Notes: generated by a model from the sequence alone, not told the origin. Positions 46,052 through 56,711 are shown, counted from the stretch's first letter. The stretch: DNA of 64,000 nt from Sphingomonas sp. Root241 (GCF_001428865.1 NZ_LMIV01000001.1:1859997-1923996); one strand, 5' to 3'. Translations and numbers: made by a program.

Positions 46052-47511
46052 GCCGCCGCCTCCTTCGCCGGCTCGGGATTGGAGAATTCCATCTCCTGAT
46101 CGATTCCGCCGAACTTCAGCGCCATCACGTCGCGCGTGTAATTCTGGTGGAGCCGCCATGGCTTCCGCGTCCCCTGTCGCGGCAGCTGCGCCGCGGCGCG
46201 CTGCACATAGCCGGAAGTGAAATCGAGGAAGGGCGCGGCCTCGACCGGCGCCTGCACGCGCGGGGTGACTTGCCGCATGCCGCGCTTCCGCATCGCATTG
46301 AGCAGCCGGGTCACATAGCCGGCGGTCAGATCCGATTTCAGCGTCCAGCTGGCATTGGTGTAGCCGAACGAGATCGCGAAATTGGGCATGTCGGAAAACA
46401 TCATACCCTTGTAGGTCATGTGTTTCGCCGGCTCGAACAGCTTGCCGTCGACCGTCACCGGCATGCCGCTGAGCAGCTGAATTTCCAGCCCAGTGGCGGT
46501 GATCACCAGGTCCGCTTCCAGTTCCTCGCCCGACGCCAGCCGGATGCCGGTTTCGGTGAAGCGGTCGATCGTGTCGGTGACGACGCTCGCTTTGCCTTCG
46601 CGGAGGGAGGCGAACAGATCGGCATCGGGGACGAGGCAGAGCCGCTGGTCCCAGGGATTATAGCGCGGCGTGAAGTGCGTATCGACGTCATGTCCGGGCA
46701 ATTCCTGCCGCACCATGTCGACGATCGCCTTCTTCGCCTTGTCCGGCCGCTTGCGCATCGCCCGGAAAAAATACTGCTGGAGCAACACGTTCTTCCACCG
46801 CGTGATGCCGTAAGCGGCTTTGGCCGGCAGCCTCCGCCGCAACCAGTTGGCGATTTTGTCCTCGGACGGCCGCGCGACGATATACGTGGGCGAACGCTGG
46901 AGCATCGTCACATGCGCGGCCTGCTTCGCCAGCTCCGGCACCAAAGTCACCGCGGTCGCGCCGCTGCCGATCACGACGACGCGCTTGCCGGCATAGTCGA
47001 TATCGTCGGTCCAGAATTGCGGGTGGACGATCCGGCCCTTGAAATCCTCGATCCCGGGGAAATCGGGCGTGTGGCCCCGGGCGTAATTGTAATAGCCGGT
47101 AGCCATGAACAGGAAGGTGCAGGTGAAGGTGACTTCGGCGCCGTCGCGATCCGCCGCCACCGTCCACAGCGCGTCGTCGCTCGACCAGTCGGCCCGCTTG
47201 ACGCGGTGGCCGTAACGGATGTGCCGGTCCACGCCATATTCGCGCGCCGTCTCGTCGAGATAGCGCAGGATCGCAGGGCCGTCGGCGATCGCCTTGGCAT
47301 CGGTCCACGGCTTGAACGAGAAACCCAGCGTGTACATGTCCGAATCCGAGCGGATGCCGGGATAGCGGAACAGGTCCCAGGTGCCGCCGAGCCGTTCGCG
47401 CCCCTCGAGGATCACATAGCTGCGATCCGGACTGTTCGCCTGAAGGTGATAGCCCGCGCCGATGCCGGAGATCCCGGCCCCCACTACTACGACGTCGAAA
47501 TGCTCGGTCAT
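46048..47511 (-). CDS. Baeyer-Villiger-type FAD/NADPH monooxygenase
   Basis: 487 residues. First nucleotide fold VVVVGAGISGIGAGYHLQ; the class B fingerprint FxGxxxHxxxW appears as FKGRIVHPQFW near residue 158; second fold VVVIGSGATAVTLVPELA near 180. These mark a Baeyer-Villiger or closely related flavin monooxygenase. The substrate is unknown. A sharp palindrome sits 18 bp upstream of the start (47529-47544) and may be its operator. Confidence 0.87.
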   Translation of the reverse strand: MTEHFDVVVVGAGISGIGAGYHLQANSPDRSYVILEGRERLGGTWDLFRYPGIRSDSDMYTLGFSFKPWTDAKAIADGPAILRYLDETAREYGVDRHIRYGHRVKRADWSSDDALWTVAADRDGAEVTFTCTFLFMATGYYNYARGHTPDFPGIEDFKGRIVHPQFWTDDIDYAGKRVVVIGSGATAVTLVPELAKQAAHVTMLQRSPTYIVARPSEDKIANWLRRRLPAKAAYGITRWKNVLLQQYFFRAMRKRPDKAKKAIVDMVRQELPGHDVDTHFTPRYNPWDQRLCLVPDADLFASLREGKASVVTDTIDRFTETGIRLASGEELEADLVITATGLEIQLLSGMPVTVDGKLFEPAKHMTYKGMMFSDMPNFAISFGYTNASWTLKSDLTAGYVTRLLNAMRKRGMRQVTPRVQAPVEAAPFLDFTSGYVQRAAAQLPRQGTRKPWRLHQNYTRDVMALKFGGIDQEMEFSNPEPAKEAAA

Positions 47512-47528
47512 TCGCCTCTCCCGGGCTG

Positions 47529-47544
47529 CTTACAGCACTGTAAG
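47529..47544. promoter_or_regulatory. Perfect palindrome upstream of the monooxygenase gene
   Basis: CTTACAG-CA-CTGTAAG, an exact 7-bp dyad, sits 18 bp upstream of the start at 47511 and is flanked by CCGGG and CCCGG. TTACA/TGTAA dyads of this size are common operators for TetR-type repressors. No such repressor gene is adjacent, so the regulator would be encoded elsewhere. Confidence 0.5.
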
Positions 47545-47560
47545 TAACCCGGGAGTAGCG

Positions 47561-50500
47561 TCAATAGTCACGCGAATAGCGCAGGCTGACGCTCGATCCG
47601 CCGAACGAGGCGGTCTGCGAGAGCAGGCTCAGCGAACGGGTGAGCGCGATCTCGAGCTGGGTGGCGGTGAAGCCGCGGGCGTCGGTGATGATCTCGATAT
47701 AGATGTCTCTGGTGATGTACTTGCCCGCCGCGAGCGAAGTGCCGCGTCCGCTGGTATCGTCGGCGCCGAGGACGCGCAGCCGATCGATCCCCGTCGCCGA
47801 GCGAAGCTTGCCGAGCGGATTGAGCCCTCCGCCCGTGCTGCTCAGCGAATTGACCGCCGCGGCGAGCTGGATCGCCTCAGTCGCGGAAAGATTGGTAACA
47901 TTGGTGCCGAAGAACAGCCGTGACAGCACTTCCTCCTGCGGCAGGCTGGGGGAGGAATTGAACGCGATCCGCGGCTGCTGCGCGGTGCCCGATATGTCGA
48001 TGATCGCCGTGATGCCTTCGGCCGTGGTGCTCGCCTCGACATCGATGCTGGGGTTGTAGAGCTGCGCGCCCTGGAAGCGGATATTGCCGCGGGTAACCTC
48101 AAATCGGCGACTTGCGAAGCTGTAGGTTCCGCGGACGATCTCCATCGTACCGCGAACCTCGGGTGCCGCAGTTGTGCCGCGCACGAACACGCGCGCGCTC
48201 CATTCGGATTCGAGGCCCATGCCCGACACGAACAACCGGTTTTCGGCGACGAGACGGAGGTCGAGATCGAAAACATTGACGGACCGTACAGGAGCCGTCG
48301 GCCCGGCAGGACCATTCGCAACCATATCGCTGCGCCGCCGGATACCGGTCAGTTCGGGAATCTCGGCCGCCCCCTGGCGGATGATCTCGTAGCGCGCTTC
48401 GGGAATCGCCAGTCGCCCTTCGATCTTCGCGACCTGAGCGTTCCTGGTAACCGTGATCTGCCCGGTCGCGGTCGCCCCAAGAGCGTCGCTGCGCGCGAGC
48501 TGGGCATTCTTGAGGTCCGCGGTCAGGCTCATCGGATAGCCGTTCGCCGCGGAAAAGCCGATGCGGCCTTTCGCAGTGATCGTCCCATCGCCCGCTTTGC
48601 CACTGGCTTCATCGAGGATCAGTTCGTCGTCGGAGAAGCGGCCGGCGATCCGCAGATTGGTGATCTGGGTACCATAGGTCTCGTTGCCATAAGCGAGGTT
48701 CTCACCGCGCAGCACGCCGGTGAGCTGCGGCTCGCGCACCCGCCCCGAAAAGTCCGCGGCGATTCCGATCGAGCCCGTCAGATGCTGGTTGCTGAGCCCC
48801 GCAAGCGAGAAAGGCACCGCCGCCGGCCCATTATAGCGGATGCCACCCGAGAGCGGCGCGCCGATCAGTCGCTCGGTCCACGGGCCTGCGCCCGGCCCCA
48901 GCGGCCGCAACGTGGCGATGACCCGACCGATCGTGGTAGTCCCGCGCTTGATCAGCGCGCGCGCATCGCCGCCGTCGGGGAGCAGCTTGGCGACGAGGCT
49001 GACATCGACAGGCGTCGATACGGTGGCGAGGCTGGAGCGGGTGAAATCGTCGATCTCGAGCCGCGCATCGGCGCTCGGGAAGGCATCCGAATTCGCCTGC
49101 GCGAAGTCGAGGCTTCCGGTAGCCGTACCGCCCAGGCCTACGCCGGGCATGAACCCGTTGACGAAAGCCAGATCCAATTTGTCGAGCCGCGCCTGGAGCG
49201 CGAGGCCCTCACCATAAGTGCCGGCCAGCCGCATGCTGCCCCGATCGAATTCCACCTGCGTCGGCAGCAGCCGATAGGTGTCGCCGACGATATGAATGCG
49301 CGCCGGATTGACCGTGTGGAACTTGATCCCGCTACCCTGCCCCTGCAGCGCCACCAGCCATTGCTCCGGCGAGAGCCGGGCATTGGCGGCGATCTGGAAG
49401 GGCACGCCGGTGGATCCCGTCGCCACCGCCTGCGCCGTGCCGCTGCCGCCTTGATAGTTGACCTTGGCGCGCGCGGTCTTGAGCACGAACTGACCGCTGC
49501 GCAGATTGGCGACCTGAACATCGGCGACGATCTGCGGCGTTTCGGTCAGAACGACATTTGCGGAGATAAGCGCTCTGCCGATGGTCAATTCGGCATTGCC
49601 GGGAATCACGGCGTTGAGTGCGCGCGCCTCGATCTGTGCCGCCTGGTATTTGCCCTGCGCGGCGAGCTGGGCATTGCCGGTCACGCCCGAACCCTGGAAG
49701 CGCAATTGGCCGGCGAACGGCCCCGCCGCCGTCTGCTCGACATTGCCGGTGATATCCATCCCCGCGAAACGCGCGCTTTCGATGTCGACGGCGAGCGTCC
49801 GCCCGTTGCGTACTAGGACATTGGCGTTGAACGGACCGTAATTCGTGCCGCCGCTCGCGGTGACTGCATAGGCATTGCCGCGACCGCGTATCCGCGCCTC
49901 GAGATCGACCAGCCCGACGCCCAGCCCCGGCCGCGCCGCGCGCAACAGGACCTGTGGGGCATTGAGGGTACCGGACACGCGCGCGCTGACCGGCCCATAG
50001 GCATTGGACACCCCATCGGCGTTGATCAGGATCGGCCCGGCCGGATCATAGCGTCCCGATCCACGCAGGATCCGGAACTGCGGCGCACGCATGCGGATAT
50101 CCTCGACTGCGACCACGCCGGTGGGCCCCAGCGTGACGCGCGCCGAAGCGACGGCATTGCCGCCGAGGAAGTCGCGCACGGCGGAATTGGAGAGCCGCCG
50201 CGTCTCGGCGGCGACATGCCCACGAATGCCCCAGCCGCCATTCCGCGCGGCGAAGAGTTCGGCGTCGGTCCTGAGATCGACGATTCCGACGCCGTTGATC
50301 GCGTAATCGTTGATCCGGCCCTTGATCGCGCCGGTGTAGCGGCCCTTGCCCATGTCCGCGGCGATGATCGCCGTCGCGTCGACGCGGATCGAGCGCAGGC
50401 GCAGATTGTCCGACAGGATCTGGTTGCCCGAAATGGCGAGATCGCCGGCGACGGACAGGTTTGTCACCAAACCACCGACCGCCGCGTTGAGTCCGGAGAC

Positions 50501-51802
50501 CCGCGCGACGCGGGCACGAACAGGGATGAGGATGCGATCTGCATCGACGCGCGCTCTGCCCTCGGCCTGGAGCCCCTCGACCATCGTCTCGCCGAAGCCG
50601 AGCGCCGCGGCGGTGATCTTGTAATCGACCACCGGCCGGTTGAACGGCCCGTCGAGCGCCAGCGCTGCGCGTACCGATCGGCCGCGTAGATTGGGCGCGA
50701 TCGCGCCGGGCGTGAGCAGCATCGCATCGATATTCAGGTTACCGAAGCGATTGTGGCCGAGATCGACCAGCCCCTTCGCCTCGACCGACAAGGCGCTCGA
50801 CCGTAGCTTGAGCACTCCGTTCGCAGTGCGGTTTGCCCAGACCGCGTCGACCGCGACATCGAGCCGGGGGGAGGCGAGCCGCTCGACCGGGCCCTGCATG
50901 TACACGCCGGGCCAGGTCGGTCCGCGAAGCTGGAAACGCCCATTCTGTGCGGCGACCGTCAAGTCCGCGATCTTCCGCCCGCCGAGCGTCCCCGCGGCCT
51001 GCCCGCGCCAGTTTCGCCAGCTGCCGCGCCCGCCCAGGTTGAACGTCAATGGCCGGTCCAGCCCGGCAAGGCCGGTGATGAAGCCCTTCACGGGGGCGTT
51101 CACGCGCATGTCGATGTCGAGCTTGTTCTGCTCGGGCACCGCATCGAGCTTCAGCGCGAGCGTGTCGCCTCCGGCCACGCCCGGAACAGCGATGGTCGCA
51201 GCGTCCGCGACGATCTGGGCGCGACCGCCGCTGATATGCGCGCTGCCGCGCAATCGCCCGATATGGCGCTGACCGCTGACCGCGGGATCGATGTCGATCC
51301 GCGCGATCTCTAGCCTCGCCACGTCGATATCGAGATCAGGAAGCAAAGGCGCCTTGGGATCGGTCGAGGGCTTGAGCGCGGGCATCCGCAGCAGCCGCAC
51401 TTCGGGGCTGGTCAGGCTGCGGATGTCGACATGGTCGCGCAGATAGGCGAACGGCCGCCAATCGACCGAGATCTCGGGCGAAGTGGCGAACACGCCCCGG
51501 GTGTCGCGAATCTGGACGTCGCGCAGCACCATCGCGCCGAACAGCGATCCCTCGATCCGTCCGATACGGAAGTTGAGCCCGGAGGCGAGTTCGAGCCGGT
51601 TGATCTGCCTGGCGACGAAATCGCGCCCCGGCTGGGTGTTGATCCCGATGACCAGCGCGCCGAGCAGCAGCACCAGCGATCCGAGTGCGACCGCGCCCCA
51701 TTTGAGAATCCCCCGCCAGGTCGGGCGCTTCTCGACGATCTCCTGGACCAGCGCGTCGCCGGCGTCCTCCGGCACAGGACCTGGGGGCGGATCAGTCGCC
51801 AT
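47561..51802 (-). CDS. tamB: Translocation and assembly module protein TamB
   Basis: 1413 residues. A cytoplasmic start is followed by one membrane anchor (WGAVALGSLVLLLGALVIGI, residues ~35-55), then a very long beta-repeat periplasmic body. A C-terminal DUF490/TamB domain ends YSRDY with RLFFGTNVTNLSATEAIQLAAAVNSL and SLLSQTASFGGSSVSLRYS. TamB forms a bridge between inner and outer membrane for barrel assembly and/or lipid transport. Its ATG overlaps the tamA stop at the shared nucleotide 51802, as expected for a tamA-tamB operon. Confidence 0.95.
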   Translation of the reverse strand: MATDPPPGPVPEDAGDALVQEIVEKRPTWRGILKWGAVALGSLVLLLGALVIGINTQPGRDFVARQINRLELASGLNFRIGRIEGSLFGAMVLRDVQIRDTRGVFATSPEISVDWRPFAYLRDHVDIRSLTSPEVRLLRMPALKPSTDPKAPLLPDLDIDVARLEIARIDIDPAVSGQRHIGRLRGSAHISGGRAQIVADAATIAVPGVAGGDTLALKLDAVPEQNKLDIDMRVNAPVKGFITGLAGLDRPLTFNLGGRGSWRNWRGQAAGTLGGRKIADLTVAAQNGRFQLRGPTWPGVYMQGPVERLASPRLDVAVDAVWANRTANGVLKLRSSALSVEAKGLVDLGHNRFGNLNIDAMLLTPGAIAPNLRGRSVRAALALDGPFNRPVVDYKITAAALGFGETMVEGLQAEGRARVDADRILIPVRARVARVSGLNAAVGGLVTNLSVAGDLAISGNQILSDNLRLRSIRVDATAIIAADMGKGRYTGAIKGRINDYAINGVGIVDLRTDAELFAARNGGWGIRGHVAAETRRLSNSAVRDFLGGNAVASARVTLGPTGVVAVEDIRMRAPQFRILRGSGRYDPAGPILINADGVSNAYGPVSARVSGTLNAPQVLLRAARPGLGVGLVDLEARIRGRGNAYAVTASGGTNYGPFNANVLVRNGRTLAVDIESARFAGMDITGNVEQTAAGPFAGQLRFQGSGVTGNAQLAAQGKYQAAQIEARALNAVIPGNAELTIGRALISANVVLTETPQIVADVQVANLRSGQFVLKTARAKVNYQGGSGTAQAVATGSTGVPFQIAANARLSPEQWLVALQGQGSGIKFHTVNPARIHIVGDTYRLLPTQVEFDRGSMRLAGTYGEGLALQARLDKLDLAFVNGFMPGVGLGGTATGSLDFAQANSDAFPSADARLEIDDFTRSSLATVSTPVDVSLVAKLLPDGGDARALIKRGTTTIGRVIATLRPLGPGAGPWTERLIGAPLSGGIRYNGPAAVPFSLAGLSNQHLTGSIGIAADFSGRVREPQLTGVLRGENLAYGNETYGTQITNLRIAGRFSDDELILDEASGKAGDGTITAKGRIGFSAANGYPMSLTADLKNAQLARSDALGATATGQITVTRNAQVAKIEGRLAIPEARYEIIRQGAAEIPELTGIRRRSDMVANGPAGPTAPVRSVNVFDLDLRLVAENRLFVSGMGLESEWSARVFVRGTTAAPEVRGTMEIVRGTYSFASRRFEVTRGNIRFQGAQLYNPSIDVEASTTAEGITAIIDISGTAQQPRIAFNSSPSLPQEEVLSRLFFGTNVTNLSATEAIQLAAAVNSLSSTGGGLNPLGKLRSATGIDRLRVLGADDTSGRGTSLAAGKYITRDIYIEIITDARGFTATQLEIALTRSLSLLSQTASFGGSSVSLRYSRDY

Positions 51803-53949
51803 CAGAAGGCCTGCCCGATCGAGATGTAGAGCGCGACCCGCGATTCACCCGGCTTGCGGTTAATCGGCGTCGCCACGTCCACCCGCAACGGTCCGAAATT
51901 GGTGTAGATTCGCCCGCCGATGCCGGCGCCGAAGCGCATGTCCTGCAGCGTCGGATAAAGCCCCTCATAGACCTGTCCGGCATCGATGAAGGGCACGATC
52001 CCGAAATTGCCGAAGCGATAGCGCGCCTCTAGCGCGAACTCGTTGAGGCTGCGCCCGCCCACCGGACGGCCGTCGGGCGAGCGCGGGCCGAGCTCCTGAT
52101 AGCCGAAGCCGCGCACCGATCCGCCGCCGCCGGCATAATAGCGTCGCGAGGGCGGCAGATCGTTGCGCGCGATCCCCGGGATCGAACCCACGCGCGCGCG
52201 CGCCGCGACGACGATGCTCGACGAAACCGGCCGATAGACCGTGCCCTCCAGCATTAGCCGCGCATAAGGGCGGATCGCGCCGCGCACCGACGTCTCGGGG
52301 CTGACATTGCCCTTGATCCGGAAGCCGCGGGTCGGATTGAGCAGATTGTCCGACGCGTCATAGCCGACAAAGGTCGGCAAAGCGGCGATCAGCCAGGTGC
52401 CACGATCGCGCGCGCCCTTGTTGTAATTATACTGGTCTTCGTTCGAGCCGACCAACTCGCCGCCATAGAAATAGGTCCAGCGTTTCTGCCAGATCGGCGT
52501 CGAATCGCGCGACCAGCGGACCGCGAGCGATCCGGTGTAGGATTCGAACGCGGCGTAATCGAGATGGCTGACCCCCGCCTGAACCTGGAAAGTGCGGTCG
52601 CGCAAGCCCGCGTTCGAACGGCGGAAGGTGCCCGAAACCCCCTGTTCCTGCGTGCCGATCACCGCAGTGGCGATCAGCGCGCCTTCGGGCGGGAACAGAT
52701 TGCGGTGAGTCCAGGTCCCCTCGGCGCGGAAGCCCTGGCCAGTGCTATAGCCGATCTCGGCGGCGAGCGTGCGCGGACGCCCGGCATTCTGACGGACCAA
52801 CAGGTTCACGATTTCGGTGCCGTCGGGGCCCGGCTTGCCGGTCTTCACCGGCTCGACCGACACCACCGAGAACAGGCTGGTCGCGATCAGCGCGTCGCGC
52901 AGATCGTCCACCTGCCGGCTGTCGTAGATCTTGCCGGGTTTGTAGCGCCGCAGGACGTTGATGTGATCGACGTCGAACACCGGGCGGCGCCCCGTGGTGA
53001 CGATCTCGCCGAACACCGCGCGGGGGCCCAGGTCGACGGGCAGCGTATAATCGCCGCGATGCGTCTCCTCATCGAGCAGGATGTCGCGATCGCCGAGCTT
53101 GACGAAGGGATAGCCCTGCTGCGGCAGCCTCAGGCTCACATTGGCCTCGGCGCCCTGCACGCGCTCGGCCTGGATCGGATCGCCGGGATTGAGGTTGAGC
53201 TCGCGGTCGAGCAACCCGGCGGGGACGGTGGGGCCGCTGACGATCTTGACGTCGTTGAGGCGATAGAGCGCGCCCGGAGTGGCGGTGATCGTCGCACGGA
53301 CGTTGCCCGAATTCTTCGGGTTCTGCTCGATCGTCGAGATCGCGGTTCCGTCATAATAGCCGAGCGAGCGCATCAGCCGTACCGCGAGCAGTTCGTCCTC
53401 ACGCGCGCGCGCCGCGACCATCGCGGCGTTGGCGGCCTTGCCGTCGCCGTCCTCGAGCGCGGAAAGATCACGGAAGCGATCCTTGAGCCCGATCGCATCC
53501 AGGCCCTCGACCGCCGTCGTGTAGCGGATCGCGGTGACCTTCTCGTCGTCCAGCCCTTCGATCTTGACCGGCTCCACCTTGAACTCGGCGAGCGGCGTCA
53601 GCGGCTGGGCGAATTCCGGCGCCTCGGCGGCCGGCGGCGGGAAACTCTCGATCTGATCGGTGACTGCCCCGGGCGTCGGTTGCTGGACCGGCGCGGGCTT
53701 GTCGAAATCCTTCATCGGCTCGAGCGGGGCGTTGATATCGTCGCTCAGCTTCGGCAGCGCGGCCTCGAATTCGGCATCGGGGACGATCGTCTCATCCTGC
53801 GGCGTCGTTCCGGTAGTATCGCGCGGCGGTGCCGAAACCGGCACGCCCTGCCCCGGCGTGGGATTCGAGATTTGCGCGCACGCAACGCCTGGCAGGAACG
53901 CAGTCCCCGCCAGTGCGGCAATCCAGACCGCTTTCACCCCTTTACGCAC
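51802..53949 (-). CDS. tamA: Outer-membrane assembly protein TamA (Omp85 family)
   Basis: 715 residues from a GTG start. Signal peptide VKAVWIAALAGTAFLPGVACAQ, then a proline-rich, acidic stretch of about 120 residues, POTRA-like domains (e.g. LLAVRLMRSLGYYDGTAIS; VRATITATPGALYRLNDVKI) and a C-terminal Omp85 barrel with GGGGSVRGFGYQELGPRSPDG and GAGIGGRIYTNFGPLRVDVATP. The GTG at 53949 is chosen because GAGGAGG sits 4 nt upstream and it puts the signal peptide first; a longer ATG frame begins at 54024. Partner of TamB. Confidence 0.92.
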   Translation of the reverse strand: MRKGVKAVWIAALAGTAFLPGVACAQISNPTPGQGVPVSAPPRDTTGTTPQDETIVPDAEFEAALPKLSDDINAPLEPMKDFDKPAPVQQPTPGAVTDQIESFPPPAAEAPEFAQPLTPLAEFKVEPVKIEGLDDEKVTAIRYTTAVEGLDAIGLKDRFRDLSALEDGDGKAANAAMVAARAREDELLAVRLMRSLGYYDGTAISTIEQNPKNSGNVRATITATPGALYRLNDVKIVSGPTVPAGLLDRELNLNPGDPIQAERVQGAEANVSLRLPQQGYPFVKLGDRDILLDEETHRGDYTLPVDLGPRAVFGEIVTTGRRPVFDVDHINVLRRYKPGKIYDSRQVDDLRDALIATSLFSVVSVEPVKTGKPGPDGTEIVNLLVRQNAGRPRTLAAEIGYSTGQGFRAEGTWTHRNLFPPEGALIATAVIGTQEQGVSGTFRRSNAGLRDRTFQVQAGVSHLDYAAFESYTGSLAVRWSRDSTPIWQKRWTYFYGGELVGSNEDQYNYNKGARDRGTWLIAALPTFVGYDASDNLLNPTRGFRIKGNVSPETSVRGAIRPYARLMLEGTVYRPVSSSIVVAARARVGSIPGIARNDLPPSRRYYAGGGGSVRGFGYQELGPRSPDGRPVGGRSLNEFALEARYRFGNFGIVPFIDAGQVYEGLYPTLQDMRFGAGIGGRIYTNFGPLRVDVATPINRKPGESRVALYISIGQAF

Positions 53950-54050
53950 GCGCCTCCTCGGGGAGCCGTCAACCCCGGCCCTCTCGCCAGCGTAACGACC
54001 CATTTGCGCTTTGGCTCCCCCCAAGCGTGATTCGCCAACGAATTCAGCGG

Positions 54051-56108
54051 TTAGCCGTGCTTTGCACGGGTGCGGAAGAGATGGAGCAGCGGTTCGGTAT
54101 AGCCATTGGGCTGCACCGCGCCGTCGAAGATCAGCGCGCGAGCGGCCTGGAAGGCGAGGCTCTCGTCCTCCCGCCCCCCCATCGGCCGGTAGAGCGGATC
54201 GCCCGCATTCTGGGCATCGACCTTCGCCGCCATCCGCCGCAGCGCCGCATCGACGTCGTCGGCACTTGCCACATTGTGGAGCAGCCAGTTGGCGATGTGC
54301 TGCGACGAGATTCGCAAGGTCGCGCGATCCTCCATCAGCCCGACATCGTCGATATCGGGAACCTTGGAACAGCCGACGCCCTGATCGATCCAGCGGACAA
54401 CATAGCCGAGAATGCCCTGGGCATTGTTGTCGAGCTCACGCGCGACCTCCTCGGGCGACCAGTTGCGGCCCTGTGCAACCGGGATCGTCAGTAGCGGCGC
54501 GAGGCCGGGCACTGGTTCGGCCGCGATTTCACGCTGGCGGGCGAACACGTCGGTGCGATGATAATGGAGCGCGTGCAGCGTCGCGGCGGTAGGCGACGGC
54601 ACCCAGGCAGTGTTCGCCCCGGCCTGCGGATGGGCGCCCTTTTGCGCGAGCATGTCGGCCATCCGGTCCGGCGCCGCCCACATTCCCTTCCCGATCTGCG
54701 CCTTGCCGGAGAGCCCGCAGGCGAGGCCGATACGGGCATTGCGATCCTCATAGGCCTTGATCCACGCCGATGCCTTCATCTCCGCCTTGGGCACCATCGG
54801 CCCGGCGCGCATGCTGGTGTGGATCTCGTCGCCGGTGCGATCGAGGAAGCCGGTATTGATGAAGGCGATCCGGTCCTTCACTGCGTGGATGCACGCCGCG
54901 AGATTGGCCGAGGTCCGGCGCTCCTCGTCCATCACGCCGACCTTGATCGTGTGACGCGCAAGACCGAGCAGGTCCTCCACCGCATCGAACAGCCGATTGG
55001 TGAAGCCGCACTCTTCCGGTCCGTGCATCTTGGGTTTGACGATGTAGATCGAACCTGCCCGGCTGTTGCGGAAGCGTCCCAGCCCACGCAGGTCGTACAG
55101 CCCGATCAGGCTCGTGATGATCGCGTCGAGAATGCCTTCGGGCGCCTCCTGACCATCGGCAAGCAACACCGCGGGGGTCGTCATCAAATGCCCGACATTG
55201 CGGACGAACAGCAGCGAGCGCCCCGGCAGATCGCCATGATCGGGGTTCAAGCGGCGCGCAATGTTTCGGCCACCCTTGTCGAACCGCTCCTCCAGATCGC
55301 CCTGCATCAGCCCCAGCCAATTCGCATAGGCCGCAACCTTGTCCTCGGCATCGACCGCCGCGATCGAATCCTCGAGGTCGACGATCGTGGTCAGCGCCGA
55401 TTCGAGTCGCACATCGGCAATGCCCGCCGGATCGTCGCGGCCGATCGGATGCGTGCGATCCACGACCACTTCGATGTGGAGCCCATTGTGCCGGTAGTGC
55501 AGCGGCGCGACTTGCTGGCCTGGATCGCGAAGCACTGGTTCGCCCGCCAGATCCGTCCAGCTTCCCTCGTCCAGCGGCACCGTTTCGTCGAGAAAGGCCT
55601 TGGCGAACGCAATCACCTGCGCGCCGCGTTCGGGATCGTATCCCCCCGGCTTCGCGGCGCCCGGCAGCGCGTCGGTGCCGTACAGCGCGTCGTACAGGCT
55701 GCCCCAGCGCGCATTGGCGGCGTTGAGCACGAAGCGGGCGTTGAGCGCCGGGACCACCAGCTGTGGCCCCGCCATCCGCGCGATCTCGTCATCGACGTTC
55801 CGCGTGCCGATCGCGAACGGCGCCGGCTCCGGAACGAGATAGCCTATCTCGCGCAGGAAGGCCTCCTGCGCGGCCGGATCGGCAGCGCGGTGCGGATCGG
55901 CCTCGCACCACGCATCGATTTGCGCCTGCAGTGAATCGCGCTTCGCCAGCAACGCGCGATTCTCCGGCGCAAAGCGCGCGAAGATGTCCGCAACGCCGGC
56001 CCAGAACGCATCTCCCTCGATCGCCAGCCCCGGCAGCACGCGCGTCTCGACGAAGCGCGCGAGCACTTCGGCAACCTTCAGACCGGTGCGATCGACATGA
56101 GCGGACAT
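54051..56108 (-). CDS. glcB: Malate synthase G
   Basis: Condenses glyoxylate with acetyl-CoA to malate (glyoxylate shunt or glycolate use). 685 residues, somewhat shorter than the usual ~720. It shows [76 protein letters not shown] (catalytic region) and [11 protein letters not shown]...[21 protein letters not shown]. Isocitrate lyase is not in the window. A MarR-type regulator gene lies 66 nt upstream on the same strand. Confidence 0.95.
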   Translation of the reverse strand: MSAHVDRTGLKVAEVLARFVETRVLPGLAIEGDAFWAGVADIFARFAPENRALLAKRDSLQAQIDAWCEADPHRAADPAAQEAFLREIGYLVPEPAPFAIGTRNVDDEIARMAGPQLVVPALNARFVLNAANARWGSLYDALYGTDALPGAAKPGGYDPERGAQVIAFAKAFLDETVPLDEGSWTDLAGEPVLRDPGQQVAPLHYRHNGLHIEVVVDRTHPIGRDDPAGIADVRLESALTTIVDLEDSIAAVDAEDKVAAYANWLGLMQGDLEERFDKGGRNIARRLNPDHGDLPGRSLLFVRNVGHLMTTPAVLLADGQEAPEGILDAIITSLIGLYDLRGLGRFRNSRAGSIYIVKPKMHGPEECGFTNRLFDAVEDLLGLARHTIKVGVMDEERRTSANLAACIHAVKDRIAFINTGFLDRTGDEIHTSMRAGPMVPKAEMKASAWIKAYEDRNARIGLACGLSGKAQIGKGMWAAPDRMADMLAQKGAHPQAGANTAWVPSPTAATLHALHYHRTDVFARQREIAAEPVPGLAPLLTIPVAQGRNWSPEEVARELDNNAQGILGYVVRWIDQGVGCSKVPDIDDVGLMEDRATLRISSQHIANWLLHNVASADDVDAALRRMAAKVDAQNAGDPLYRPMGGREDESLAFQAARALIFDGAVQPNGYTEPLLHLFRTRAKHG

Positions 56109-56174
56109 GAAAGCGCCTCCTGCAGTGTCATTGTGCCTGGGGAGGGCAAAGGCGAAGTATCCGGCGCGCGGCCG

Positions 56175-56630
56175 CTAATCAACCCCGCGATCGAGCGCGA
56201 TCGCCGCGGCCTCGATCCGTTCGAGCATCGCGCGGAGCTGCTCGCGCTCTTCGTCGGATAGCGTCGCGAAGATCCGCCGCTCGAACTCCAGCGCCTTGGG
56301 CGCCACCTGCTCGTAGAGCGACCAGCCCTGCGGCGACAGCGTCAACAGATGCGAGCGCTGGTCTTCGGGATTGGCGCCGCGCTGGATCAGGCCGCGCTCG
56401 GCCAGCGCGATCGCGGCACGGCTCACCGTCACCTTATCCATCCGCGTTCGGCCGCACAGCGCCTGCTGGCTCATCGCGCCTCCCTCGGCGAGCACCGCGA
56501 CCAGCCGCCATTCAGGGATGCGCAGCCCGAACAGCGTGCGATACGCCGTCGCCACCGCGTCCGACACCGTGTTGGACGCGATCGAAAGCCGGTAAGGCAG
56601 AAATTCATCAAGCTTGAGCGTCTTCGCCAT
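56175..56630 (-). CDS. MarR-family transcriptional regulator
   Basis: 151 residues from MAKTLKLDEFLPYRLSIASNTVSDAVA. The winged helix-turn-helix reads LAEGGAMSQQALCGRTRMDKVTVSRAAIALAERGLIQRGANPEDQRSHLLTLS, with the RxSD/DQR wing, then a dimer helix. A longer frame starts at 56672, but GGTAAGG before 56630 and family alignment favour the shorter form. It may control glcB (same direction) and/or itself; a 14-bp palindrome lies 67 bp upstream. Confidence 0.88.
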   Translation of the reverse strand: MAKTLKLDEFLPYRLSIASNTVSDAVATAYRTLFGLRIPEWRLVAVLAEGGAMSQQALCGRTRMDKVTVSRAAIALAERGLIQRGANPEDQRSHLLTLSPQGWSLYEQVAPKALEFERRIFATLSDEEREQLRAMLERIEAAAIALDRGVD

Positions 56631-56697
56631 GGCCTTACCGTGCTGCCATCTGCCGTCTGCTGCAAGTGACAACGTTGGCCGATTGCATTTTCTGCAA

Positions 56698-56711
56698 TGA
56701 TACCGGTATCA
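56698..56711. promoter_or_regulatory. Perfect 14-bp palindrome upstream of the MarR gene
   Basis: TGATACCGGTATCA is its own reverse complement. It is flanked by TGCAAGTG (56661-56668) and its inverted copy CACTTGCA (56717-56724), which place CTTGCA -35-like boxes on both strands. MarR dimers bind palindromes of this kind, so this is a candidate operator controlling both directions. Confidence 0.45.
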
